Assembly (NCBI GenBank): GCA_934216145.1
Contig: CAKQBG010000040.1
Span: forward strand, 1-20,056
Direction: 5' to 3'
Length of the DNA: 20,056 nucleotides
From: an uncultured Anaeroplasma sp.
GTDB lineage: Bacteria > Bacillota_I > Bacilli_A > Acholeplasmatales > Anaeroplasmataceae
Positions 1-7,006 of this stretch are shown in pieces. How positions within the stretch are numbered: the first letter of the stretch is position 1; the number at the start of each line of letters is the position of its first letter. A program made the position numbers and the translations under genes. Below the pieces are notes generated by a model, which was not told where the DNA came from, did not search any database, and was given only the letters and a program-made list of their open reading frames with translations.

Positions 1-112
1 AGGTTACACAAAGTCATTTTTGTGTAGGGCTTTTCCATTGGTTTTATTTTTTACCTATTTACGAGTGAACTGTAACAAAAAAATATAAAAAGTGTGTACG
101 TGCCCTTATAAA

Positions 113-141
113 AGTATATATTAATTTGACATTTAAGCCAA
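113..141 (-). promoter_or_regulatory. Divergent promoter reading leftward out of the window
   Basis: On the - strand, TTGGCT (136-141) and TATACT (113-118) are separated by 17 nt, a good sigma-A match. The boxes interleave with those of the + strand promoter at 126-154, so polymerase could not occupy both at once. The gene served would lie left of the window and cannot be named. Confidence 0.45.
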
Positions 142-154
142 AAAGTGATATAAA
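126..154 (+). promoter_or_regulatory. Strong sigma-A promoter reading toward fakA
   Basis: A consensus -35 TTGACA at 126-131 and a -10 TATAAA at 149-154 are separated by exactly 17 nt, with a TG at 146-147 giving an extended -10. The predicted transcript starts near 161, leaving an unusually long leader of about 217 nt before the fakA start at 379. Confidence 0.75.
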
Positions 155-260
155 TTTAATGAAAAATTGTTTATGCAATACTTTTTAAATAAAAAATTAC
201 TGTCTAAAGTTTTTTTTAGCGCTTTATTTATGTGTATTTTGTGTATCCTAATAAGGTGGG

Positions 261-311
261 ATGATTAGAAACAAAGGTTTTAGATTTTTTTTTGAAAAAA
301 ATCATTTATAA
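261..311 (+). CDS. Possible 16-aa leader peptide in the fakA leader
   Basis: ATG at 261 directly follows a ribosome-site-like AAGGTGGG (253-260) and opens 16 codons ending in TAA at 309-311. The predicted peptide is MIRNKGFRFFFEKNHL, with four Phe in a basic context. Codons 8-15 overlap an A/T-only hairpin (283-291/295-303). Spacing from the Shine-Dalgarno to the ATG is short, and a 16-codon frame can arise by chance, so this is a weak call. Confidence 0.2.
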   Translation: MIRNKGFRFFFEKNHL

Positions 312-328
312 TTATTCTTTTTGAATTT

Positions 329-343
329 AACGACATAGTCGTT
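329..343. promoter_or_regulatory. Perfect 6-bp dyad AACGAC-ATA-GTCGTT before fakA
   Basis: AACGAC (329-334) and GTCGTT (338-343) form a perfect inverted repeat around ATA. It lies downstream of a TATAAT at 307-312 that has only a weak -35, and about 36 nt before the fakA start. It stands out by GC content from its surroundings and could be an operator or a small leader hairpin. It does not match the FapR box that I know from Bacillus lipid genes. Confidence 0.4.
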
Positions 344-378
344 TCTGTATATATTAAATAAATAAGAGGAGGATTACC

Positions 379-1995
379 ATGAGTAGTATAAATGTTACAC
401 TATTTAGAAAAATGGTAATAAACGGAGCTATTAACCTTAAGAACAATCATAAAGAGGTTGATGAGTTAAACGTTTTCCCAGTACCTGATGGAGATACTGG
501 CACAAATATGTCAATGACTGTAATGTCAGGCGTTACAGAATTAAATAATATTGAAACAAGTTCTATTGTTGAAGCTGCAAAGGTTTTATCAAGAGGAGCT
601 TTAATGGGAGCTAGAGGTAATTCAGGCGTTATCTTATCTCAATTTTTCAGAGGATTATATGTTGGAGTTAAAGAGCTTCAGCATGATACATTATCAATTG
701 ATGATTTAATGTATTGTTTAGAATCAGGATGTAAAATTGCATATAAGGCTGTTATGGAGCCAGTTGAGGGAACTATTTTAACAGTTGTTAGAGTAGCTGC
801 TGAAAATACTAGAGCTAGAATTGATGAATTTAATACACCTGAGGAATTATTGGAGGCTTATTTAGATGAAGCTAAAAAGGCTTTAGCTACTACTCCAGAT
901 TTATTACCAGTATTAAAGGAAGCTGGTGTTGTTGATTCTGGTGGAGCTGGCTTTGTTAAGATTGTTGAAGGTATGGTAATGGCTCTTCATGGAGAGATTC
1001 TTGAGGTTAATGATTCTGTTCATGAAAATAAGAAGAAGGTTGAAAATGAGTTTAAATTTGGATACTGTGTTGAGCTTATTGTTGAGTTAAAGAAGCCAGA
1101 GGTATTTGAGAAAAATGATTTTAAGGCCGCTTTATCATTACTTGGTGATGATATTGTAGTAGTTCGTGAAGAAAAAATAATTAAGCTTCATATCCACACA
1201 AATAGACCAGGTAGAGTAATTGAAATTGCTCAAAAATCTGGTGAATTTATTAAAAGTAAGATTGAAAACCTAAAATATAGTCATGATTTATTAGCTGATG
1301 GTGCTTTATCAAGCATAACAAAAAAAGAACCAAAGAAAAAATTTGCGTTAATTGCTGTATGCTTCGGTGAGGGTATTGTTTCAACATTTAAGGATTTAGG
1401 TGTTGATTTCATCATTGAGGGTGGACAAACAATGAACCCATCAACAGAGGCATTTGTTGATGCAATTAAGAAGGTTAATGCTGAGAATGTTATTATTATT
1501 CCTAATAATGGTAATGTTGTTATGGCTGCAAAGCAAGCAGCATCTATGGTTAAGGATTGTCGTGTTGAGGTAATCAAGGCTAAGACTATAGCTCAAGGCT
1601 ATGTTTCTTTAATTAATTTCAATCCTGAAGGAACAATGGAAGAGAACCTAGAAGCAATGACAGAGCAGATGGAGCATGTTATTACTGGTGAGGTTACATA
1701 TTCAATTAGAGATACTGAAATTGGTGGTGTAAAAATTACTGCTGGTGATTATATGGGTATTTCTAATGGTGAAATTATTGTTTCTACAAAGGAAAGAAAG
1801 GATGCATTAGTTAAGCTTCTTGAGGACTCAATTAATGAGGAATCTCAAATTATTACCTTCTTCTGTGGTAATGATGCACCAAAGAGTGAAGTAGATGAGC
1901 TTGAGGATTTATGTCTTAATGTTAATCCAAATGTTGATGTTGAAATAATTTCTGGTAAGCAGGATATTTATTCCTATATTATTGCCTTTGAATAA
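379..1995 (+). CDS. fakA: Fatty acid kinase subunit FakA (DhaL-domain ATP-binding subunit)
   Basis: FakA is the cytosolic kinase subunit that phosphorylates FakB-bound fatty acids to acyl-phosphate, which PlsY or PlsX then use in phospholipid synthesis. The N-terminal DhaL nucleotide domain (about 8-205) shows NVFPVPDGDTGTN at 31-43, with the Mg-binding Asp37 and Asp39, GARGNSGVILSQ at 77-88 and GVVDSGGAGF at 183-192. The middle domain carries Cys230, His271 and His273 (HIHTNRPG), spaced like the zinc ligands of Staphylococcus FakA. The remainder, to 538, is the DegV-like C-terminal domain. The length is typical for the family (about 550 aa). The start is fixed by AGAGGAGG at 365-372. No fakB is in the window. 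The neighbours recG and plsX match the conserved Firmicutes order, although a terminator hairpin separates fakA from recG. Confidence 0.93.
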   Translation: MSSINVTLFRKMVINGAINLKNNHKEVDELNVFPVPDGDTGTNMSMTVMSGVTELNNIETSSIVEAAKVLSRGALMGARGNSGVILSQFFRGLYVGVKELQHDTLSIDDLMYCLESGCKIAYKAVMEPVEGTILTVVRVAAENTRARIDEFNTPEELLEAYLDEAKKALATTPDLLPVLKEAGVVDSGGAGFVKIVEGMVMALHGEILEVNDSVHENKKKVENEFKFGYCVELIVELKKPEVFEKNDFKAALSLLGDDIVVVREEKIIKLHIHTNRPGRVIEIAQKSGEFIKSKIENLKYSHDLLADGALSSITKKEPKKKFALIAVCFGEGIVSTFKDLGVDFIIEGGQTMNPSTEAFVDAIKKVNAENVIIIPNNGNVVMAAKQAASMVKDCRVEVIKAKTIAQGYVSLINFNPEGTMEENLEAMTEQMEHVITGEVTYSIRDTEIGGVKITAGDYMGISNGEIIVSTKERKDALVKLLEDSINEESQIITFFCGNDAPKSEVDELEDLCLNVNPNVDVEIISGKQDIYSYIIAFE

Positions 1996-2003
1996 AAGAA
2001 ATG

Positions 2004-2031
2004 AAAAAAACTGGTTATCCAGTTTTTTTTT
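2004..2031 (+). terminator. Intrinsic terminator between fakA and recG
   Basis: AAAAAAACTGG (2004-2014) and CCAGTTTTTTT (2019-2029) pair around a TTAT loop and run into a T tract ending at 2031. The recG ribosome site AGGAG starts at 2032, immediately after the T tract. Because recG has no other clear promoter in the 47-nt gap, this is probably a leaky terminator that lowers recG expression relative to fakA. Confidence 0.8.
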
Positions 2032-2042
2032 AGGAGTTTATG

Positions 2043-4025
2043 ATGGAATTTAAGGATATTAAGGGAATTGGAGAAAAAACAATAAAAGCGTTAATGGAAA
2101 TTAATGTTTATAATATTATGGATCTAATTTATACATTTCCTAAAACATATAATGTCTTTGAGGTAAATAATAATACTGATATTTTTTGTGGTGAATTAGT
2201 AATTATTAAGACAAGCTTAGTATCTAGTCCCGTTTTTATTAAATATCAGCTCAGAGTTAACGCAATTATTTTTTATATTAGTTATAATAATAATAGAATC
2301 AAATGCATTTTATTTTCTAATGATTACCTTAAATTTAAGCTATTTAAAGGAACTAATGTTATTTTAAATGGTAAATATAATCAATATAATCAAGAATTTC
2401 TTGTTAAAAGATTATTTTTAGATGATTTTAATTCATTTGTTGAAACTGATTATAAAATTCCTAAAATTCCTAATAGTCTTATTAAAAAGAGTATACAAAA
2501 CGCTTTGAACTCTAATATTAATGTTTGTGATGAACTCCCAATAGAGATTATTAATAAATACCAATTATTACCAATTTCTGAATATATATATTTATCTCAT
2601 TTTCCTAGTGATAAGAATGATGTTCGTCAGGTTCTAAGAAGAAGGAAATATGAGGAATTCTTTTGGTATGCAATAAAAATAGAATTATTGAAAAGAAAGA
2701 GGCTTAGTAATACTAGAGAAAGCATTTCCATTGATAGAAAATATCTAGATGATTTTTATTCATTACTTAGCTTCGAATTGACTCGTGATCAAAAGCTGGC
2801 AATAGAAGAAATATTTAATGATTTAAATAAACCTATACCTATGAATAGATTAATTCAGGGAGATGTAGGATGTGGAAAAACAATGTGTTCCTTAGCCTGT
2901 AGCTATTTAGTATCTAAAGGTAATAGACAGGTAGCAATAATGGTACCTACTGAACTTTTAGCAAGGCAGGAATATGAGGAATTATTAAAATATTTTGGTA
3001 ATGAGGATATTAATATAGCTTTATTAACCTCTAGTGTTAAGCAAATAGAAAAAAATGATATTTTGTATCGATTATTGCATAATAGAATCAATATAATTGT
3101 TGGAACTCATTCTTTATTAGAGGATAAGGTTGTTTTTGGTAATTTAGGCTGTGTAATAATTGATGAGGAGCATAAGTTTGGAGTTTTACAAAGAGCGAAG
3201 CTAATTAATAAATTTCCTAATGTTGATAGATTATATTTAACCGCAACTCCTATTCCTAGAACCTTAGGTTTATCTAATTTTGGTGATTTAGATATTTCAT
3301 CTATTAAAAGTATGCCTAATGGTAGAAAAAATGTTATTACTAGAATTGTAGATGAAAATGATTTTAATAAGCTGGCTAAAACTATTGATAAAATAATAGG
3401 AAGACATGAGCAGGTTTATGTTGTTGCCCCACTAGTTAATGATAATGAAGCTGTTAAGGCTATAAGTCTACATAAATGTTTTAAAAAATATAGTGAGGCA
3501 CTACCTAATATAAGAATAGCTACTTTATCTGGTAAGATGTCAGCTATAGAAAAAAATCAGATAATGTCTGATTTTATTAATGGTAGGATTGATCTACTTA
3601 TTTCTACAACTGTTATTGAGGTTGGTGTTAATGTATTAAATGCCTCCTTGATTGTTATTATGAACGCTGAAAGATTTGGATTATCACAGCTTCATCAGCT
3701 AAGGGGTAGAGTAGCTAGAGGCTCTTTACAGGGTAGATGTGCTTTAGTTACTAATAATGTTGATAATGATAGATTAAAGGCGCTAGTTAATACCTCTGAT
3801 GGCTTTTTAATTTCAGAGATAGATTTTAAATTAAGAGGACCTGGAGATTATTTTGGAGTATTACAAAGTGGTTTTGTTGATTTTGAATATGCTAGCTTTG
3901 AATATGATTTAAATATTTGGAATTGTGCTAAGGAGGATGCGAATGAGTATCTTCCTAAGCTACTAGAATTTAATAGTAATAATGATAAATTTAAAGAGAT
4001 TTTGAAAAAAATTGAAAATGAATAA
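2043..4025 (+). CDS. recG: ATP-dependent DNA helicase RecG
   Basis: RecG remodels stalled replication forks and branched recombination intermediates. The N-terminal half (about 1-230) is the wedge/OB region. Helicase motifs follow in order: GDVGCGKT (273-280, Walker A), VPTELLARQ, GTHSLLED, the DEEH box (374-377, followed by KFGVLQR), TATPIPRT, then in the second RecA lobe TTVIEVGVNV and QLRGRVARG. The length of 660 aa is normal. Most RecG proteins have DEQH here, so DEEH is a small variation. Two ATGs are adjacent: the one at 2040 is only 3 nt from AGGAG (2032-2036), while 2043 has 6 nt, so I start at 2043. The neighbours fakA and plsX are the expected ones. Confidence 0.95.
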   Translation: MEFKDIKGIGEKTIKALMEINVYNIMDLIYTFPKTYNVFEVNNNTDIFCGELVIIKTSLVSSPVFIKYQLRVNAIIFYISYNNNRIKCILFSNDYLKFKLFKGTNVILNGKYNQYNQEFLVKRLFLDDFNSFVETDYKIPKIPNSLIKKSIQNALNSNINVCDELPIEIINKYQLLPISEYIYLSHFPSDKNDVRQVLRRRKYEEFFWYAIKIELLKRKRLSNTRESISIDRKYLDDFYSLLSFELTRDQKLAIEEIFNDLNKPIPMNRLIQGDVGCGKTMCSLACSYLVSKGNRQVAIMVPTELLARQEYEELLKYFGNEDINIALLTSSVKQIEKNDILYRLLHNRINIIVGTHSLLEDKVVFGNLGCVIIDEEHKFGVLQRAKLINKFPNVDRLYLTATPIPRTLGLSNFGDLDISSIKSMPNGRKNVITRIVDENDFNKLAKTIDKIIGRHEQVYVVAPLVNDNEAVKAISLHKCFKKYSEALPNIRIATLSGKMSAIEKNQIMSDFINGRIDLLISTTVIEVGVNVLNASLIVIMNAERFGLSQLHQLRGRVARGSLQGRCALVTNNVDNDRLKALVNTSDGFLISEIDFKLRGPGDYFGVLQSGFVDFEYASFEYDLNIWNCAKEDANEYLPKLLEFNSNNDKFKEILKKIENE

Positions 4026-4030
4026 ATAAT

Positions 4031-4059
4031 TTGAGTTTATATTGTAAAAATGATACAAT
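4031..4059 (+). promoter_or_regulatory. plsX promoter
   Basis: TTGAGT (4031-4036) and TACAAT (4054-4059) are 17 nt apart, with TG at 4051-4052 forming an extended -10. Transcription would start near 4066, about 20 nt before plsX. The promoter begins 5 nt after the recG stop, so plsX-rnc can be expressed independently of recG. Confidence 0.7.
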
Positions 4060-4064
4060 ATAAA
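4036..4064. promoter_or_regulatory. Perfect 11-bp inverted repeat over the plsX -10 box (candidate operator)
   Basis: TTTATATTGTA (4036-4046) and TACAATATAAA (4054-4064) are perfect reverse complements around a 7-nt spacer. The right arm contains the whole -10 box and the left arm fills the spacer. A dimeric repressor bound here would block polymerase. In Bacillus plsX is controlled by FapR, but this sequence does not resemble the FapR box. Confidence 0.5.
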
Positions 4065-4085
4065 TACTGTTTGGAGGTAATAGTA

Positions 4086-5096
4086 ATGATTAAAATTGGT
4101 GTTGACGCAAACGGAGGAGATCTAGGAGTTAATGCAACAGTTCCTGGTGCGATGAAGGCTATTCAAATGTTTAAGGACATTGAAATAGTATTATTTGGTG
4201 ATCAAGAAAAAATAAAGCCTTTATTAACTAATAGTGAGAGAATTTCAATTGTTCATACAGCAGAAACTCTTGATATGGGTGAGCATGATCCTATGCGTGC
4301 TATTAGAAAAAATAAAACTGCTTCATTATGCTTGGCTATGACTGCTGCTAAAAATAAAGAGGTTGACGCAGTAGTAACCTCAGGACCTACTCAATGTGTA
4401 GTTATGGGCGCTCATTTAATTATTAGAAGATTACCTCAAATGGAAAGAGTAGCTTTATGTCCTATTGTTCCTAATTTAGATGGTAAACCAAGATTATTAT
4501 TAGATGTAGGAGCTAATGTTGAGCTTGAGGCAAGACATTTATGTCAATTTGCTATTTTCGCAACTGTTGCCTGTGAGGAGATTTTTGGAATTAAAAATCC
4601 TAGCGTAGGCTTATTAAATATAGGCTCTGAGGAATCAAAGGGTAGAGATTTAGATAGAGAAGCCTATAAGGAGCTTGCTAATTTAAAGGGTATTAATTTT
4701 TATGGTAATGTTGAACCAGATCAAATTCTTGATTGTCCAACAAATATTGTTGTAGCAGATGGCTATAGCGGAAATATTTGTTTAAAGTCAATGGAAGGCT
4801 CTGCTAAGATTGTTAGTAAGATGCTAAAAGAGGAAATTAAGTCATCTCTTGCTGGAATTATTGGTGCTGGAATTATGCATAAGAATTTAAAGAGATTAAA
4901 AAAGCGCATGGATACTAAAGAGGTTGGTGGAGCTATGATTTTTGGTATTGGATCATCAGTTGTAAAAGCTCATGGTAATTCAGACGATATTGCGATTGCT
5001 AATGCTATTAAACAAGCAAGAGTAATGGTTGAATCAAATATTATTGAGAAGGTTATTACTCGCCTTCCTAAGGAAGAAGCTGATAAAGTTGAATAA
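4086..5096 (+). CDS. plsX: Phosphate acyltransferase PlsX
   Basis: PlsX interconverts acyl-ACP and acyl-phosphate, the donor for PlsY, at the cytoplasmic face of the membrane. Recognisable blocks are DANGGDLG near the N-terminus (usually DAMGGD), MGEHDPMRAIRKNKTASL, LLDVGANVE, GLLNIGSEESKG and VVADGYSGNICLKSMEG. The block that usually reads SAGNTGA is TSGPTQC here (98-104), a noticeable divergence. The 336-aa length is normal. An in-frame ATG at 4050 lies upstream of the -10 box of the likely promoter, and GGAGG (4073-4077) precedes the ATG at 4086, so 4086 is the start. The usual fabD, fabG and acpP are missing between plsX and rnc. Confidence 0.93.
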   Translation: MIKIGVDANGGDLGVNATVPGAMKAIQMFKDIEIVLFGDQEKIKPLLTNSERISIVHTAETLDMGEHDPMRAIRKNKTASLCLAMTAAKNKEVDAVVTSGPTQCVVMGAHLIIRRLPQMERVALCPIVPNLDGKPRLLLDVGANVELEARHLCQFAIFATVACEEIFGIKNPSVGLLNIGSEESKGRDLDREAYKELANLKGINFYGNVEPDQILDCPTNIVVADGYSGNICLKSMEGSAKIVSKMLKEEIKSSLAGIIGAGIMHKNLKRLKKRMDTKEVGGAMIFGIGSSVVKAHGNSDDIAIANAIKQARVMVESNIIEKVITRLPKEEADKVE

Positions 5097-5754
5097 TGTT
5101 GAAAAGTTTCAGGAAGTAATTGTGTATAAATTTAAGAATATTGAGTTTCTACATGTTGCTTTAACTCATTCATCATATGCTAATGAGCATAATGTTGAGT
5201 GTAATGAGAGAATGGAATTTTTAGGTGATGCTGTTTTAGAGCTAGCTATGAGTGAATATTTATATCATGTTATAGATTTGGATGAAGGTGTTTTAACTAA
5301 AACACGTGCTAAGGCTGTATGTGAGGTTGCTTTAAACGTTTATGCTGAAAAAATACATTTAGCTAATTATCTTTTACTTGGAAAAGGAGAAGAACATTCA
5401 GGAGGAAGAGAAAGACCTGCTATTATTGCTGATGCATTAGAAGCAGTATTGGGTGCAGTATTCCTTGATGGCGGCTTTGAGGCTGCATCAATGATTGTTA
5501 AAAACTTCTTTATACCTTATATTAAGGAGACACTTCAATATAAGGATTATAAGTCTATTCTTCAGGAAAAACTTCAAAGTGAGAAAAGAAGTATTAGATA
5601 TGAGATTGTAAAGGATTTAGGTCCTGCTAATGATAAAACATTCGAGGCTGTTGTTTATATGGATGACATTTTAATGGGTAGAGGAATCGGTAAAACTAAA
5701 AAGGAAGCTCAACAAAATGCTGCTAAGGCAGCTTTAGATAAGGAAGCAGCCTAG
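5089..5754 (+). CDS. rnc: Ribonuclease III
   Basis: RNase III is a double-stranded-RNA endonuclease for rRNA and mRNA processing. The catalytic domain has ERMEFLGDAVLE with Glu43 and Asp47, then DALEAVLGAVFLDGG with Asp115 and Glu118, the four metal ligands of the family. A dsRNA-binding domain fills about 150-221 (DYKSILQEKLQ and KKEAQQNAAKAAL). No in-frame ATG precedes the conserved region. The best start is TTG at 5089, giving MNNVEKFQE and 221 aa, with AAGGAAG (5070-5076) 12 nt upstream inside plsX. It overlaps plsX by 8 nt, implying translational coupling. The ATG at 5096, which forms TAATG with the plsX stop, is out of frame and opens only 7 codons. TTG at 5029 or 5044 would add a basic, non-homologous extension. 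Confidence 0.92.
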   Translation: MNNVEKFQEVIVYKFKNIEFLHVALTHSSYANEHNVECNERMEFLGDAVLELAMSEYLYHVIDLDEGVLTKTRAKAVCEVALNVYAEKIHLANYLLLGKGEEHSGGRERPAIIADALEAVLGAVFLDGGFEAASMIVKNFFIPYIKETLQYKDYKSILQEKLQSEKRSIRYEIVKDLGPANDKTFEAVVYMDDILMGRGIGKTKKEAQQNAAKAALDKEAA

Positions 5755-5793
5755 TATATTATTCTTTTACGCATATATTAAAGTGGTGGTATT

Positions 5794-6414
5794 ATGCGTA
5801 TAGCTATCTTAGGTATTTTAGGTAAAATTGGGAATAAGCTTTATTTGAAATATAAGGATGAATTTGATATTATTGGCATTGATTTAAGGGAGGATAAGAA
5901 TATCCCTATAGTTAAATCAATTGATGAAGTTGATGATTTTGATATCGCAATTGATTTTTCATCTACTAGTGCTAAAGAGGAATTAATTAAAATTTTAAAA
6001 AGAGGTAGACCAGTTATTAGTGGTACTACTGGATATAAAAAGGATGAAATTGAATATTTTCGTTCTATTAATAAGGATCAATTTTATTGGTCCTGTAATT
6101 TTTCTAAGGGAATAGATTTATTTAAAAATATATCTAATATAATTAAAAATGAATATCCTATTTTTGATTTTGTTGAAATTCATTCAACAGGGAAAAAGGA
6201 TGCTCCATCAGGTACTGCTAAATATTTAGCTGATACCTTAAACTTCCCTTATGAAAGAATTCAATATCTTAGATTACCTTTGGCTCCGGCTATTCATGAA
6301 ATAGTCTTTACAACTAATAATGAGAGAATAATTATTAGACATGAGGCTATAAATAAGGAAGCATATATTGAGGGAATTGATAAGCTTTTAAGGAGGTTGA
6401 TTAGTAATGCTTAA
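5794..6414 (+). CDS. dapB: 4-hydroxy-tetrahydrodipicolinate reductase (DapB), short form
   Basis: DapB reduces hydroxy-tetrahydrodipicolinate with NAD(P)H in the diaminopimelate/lysine pathway. The Rossmann start is GILGKIG (7-13), followed by IDFSST and SGTTG. The catalytic loop is HSTGKKDAPSGTA: His130 and Lys134 align with the catalytic His159 and Lys163 of E. coli, and DAPSGT is intact, but the second His of the usual HH pair is Ser131. At 206 aa it is 40-60 residues shorter than typical DapB, and the usual RxGxxxGxH block is altered to PLAPAIH. AAGTGGTGGT (5781-5790) precedes the ATG. The start codon lies in an 8-bp inverted repeat (5768-5775/5793-5800). No other dap gene is nearby. The next gene begins inside its last codons. 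Confidence 0.85.
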   Translation: MRIAILGILGKIGNKLYLKYKDEFDIIGIDLREDKNIPIVKSIDEVDDFDIAIDFSSTSAKEELIKILKRGRPVISGTTGYKKDEIEYFRSINKDQFYWSCNFSKGIDLFKNISNIIKNEYPIFDFVEIHSTGKKDAPSGTAKYLADTLNFPYERIQYLRLPLAPAIHEIVFTTNNERIIIRHEAINKEAYIEGIDKLLRRLISNA

Positions 6415-7006
6415 AAAGCTTTATGATTGTAATTGTTTTGATTATAAGGAATTTATCCATCAAAATCAAAAGAAGCTTTCATTATCAAATGATGAAGCAA
6501 TGGTATTAATCCAAATGCTTAATATATATAAAACTAAAAAAACTATTTCAGTATCAGATTTATCTCCATATTTAAATATGGCATTTAGTGATATTGAAAA
6601 TGCATTAGGCTCTCTTTTAGAAAGAGATTTTTATTCTATTTTCATTAGTTATGAGGATGGACTAGGTGAGGAATCAATGCTATTTGATGGATTCTTTTCT
6701 AAGGCTACTGATATTTTAAATGGCGTAGTAAATGATTGTGATAATGAATTATACACTGTAAGTAAGTGGCTAAATAAAAAATTAAATAGATTATTATCAA
6801 GTACAGAATTAGATATTATATCAAGCTTAGTTGAAAACGATAAGAAAACTCTTGGAGATTTTGAAAGAGCTTATAGCTTATTAGAGTCTACACATAAGCT
6901 TGTTACTATTAAAACACTAGCTTCTGCTTTAGCTAGTGATAAAAGACCAGTTCAAAAGGACTCTAGTAATAAACTTGTAAAAAGCTTTATGAATTCTATT
7001 AAATAA
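6407..7006 (+). CDS. dnaD: DnaD-like primosome protein
   Basis: DnaD acts with DnaB and DnaI to load the replicative helicase in low-GC Gram-positives. The call rests on position and fold. In Bacillus dnaD directly precedes nth, as here. Residues about 25-85 look like the DnaD winged helix (SLSNDEAMVLIQML with a following wing), and about 115-180 resemble the DnaB_2/DnaD domain (LYTVSKWLNKKLNRLLSSTE). The YxxxIxxxW signature at the end of that domain, used for ssDNA binding, is not visible; the equivalent stretch reads KTLASALASDKR. The 199-aa length is somewhat below the Bacillus protein. AAGGAGG (6390-6396) supports the ATG, which overlaps the dapB end by 8 nt, and the stop forms TAATG with nth. 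Confidence 0.72.
   Translation: MLKKLYDCNCFDYKEFIHQNQKKLSLSNDEAMVLIQMLNIYKTKKTISVSDLSPYLNMAFSDIENALGSLLERDFYSIFISYEDGLGEESMLFDGFFSKATDILNGVVNDCDNELYTVSKWLNKKLNRLLSSTELDIISSLVENDKKTLGDFERAYSLLESTHKLVTIKTLASALASDKRPVQKDSSNKLVKSFMNSIK

Larger units (their letters stand above)
1..378. other. Gene-free control region upstream of fakA
   Basis: No convincing gene lies in these 378 bases. They hold a short inverted repeat at 5-12/19-26 (TACACAAA/TTTGTGTA), two overlapping divergent promoters around 113-154, a leader of about 217 nt running to fakA, a possible 16-codon leader peptide at 261-311, a second TATAAT box at 307-312 and a 15-nt dyad at 329-343. The divergent layout suggests that a gene on the - strand begins left of the window, but none of its coding sequence can be identified here. 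Confidence 0.6.

Noticed and set aside
241..270. T-box or other known riboswitch in the fakA leader (AAGGTGGGATG)
   Set aside because: The conserved T-box sequence and a following terminator/antiterminator are absent; the resemblance is limited to a few G and T residues.
1281..1577. 98-codon open frame on the - strand inside fakA
   Set aside because: It lies entirely within a clearly conserved gene, has no ribosome site, and its protein has low-complexity character typical of an antisense shadow. The same holds for - strand frames at 2903-3091, 17864-18076, 18353-18577 and 18692-18964.
4036..4064. FapR operator before plsX
   Set aside because: The dyad TTTATATTGTA/TACAATATAAA does not contain the TTAGTACC-type half sites known for FapR. 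It is kept only as an unassigned operator candidate.
5029..5100. Programmed frameshift or PlsX-RNase III fusion
   Set aside because: The frames overlap only because no stop occurs early in the +1 frame. RNase III homology begins just after the plsX stop, and a TTG start explains it without recoding.
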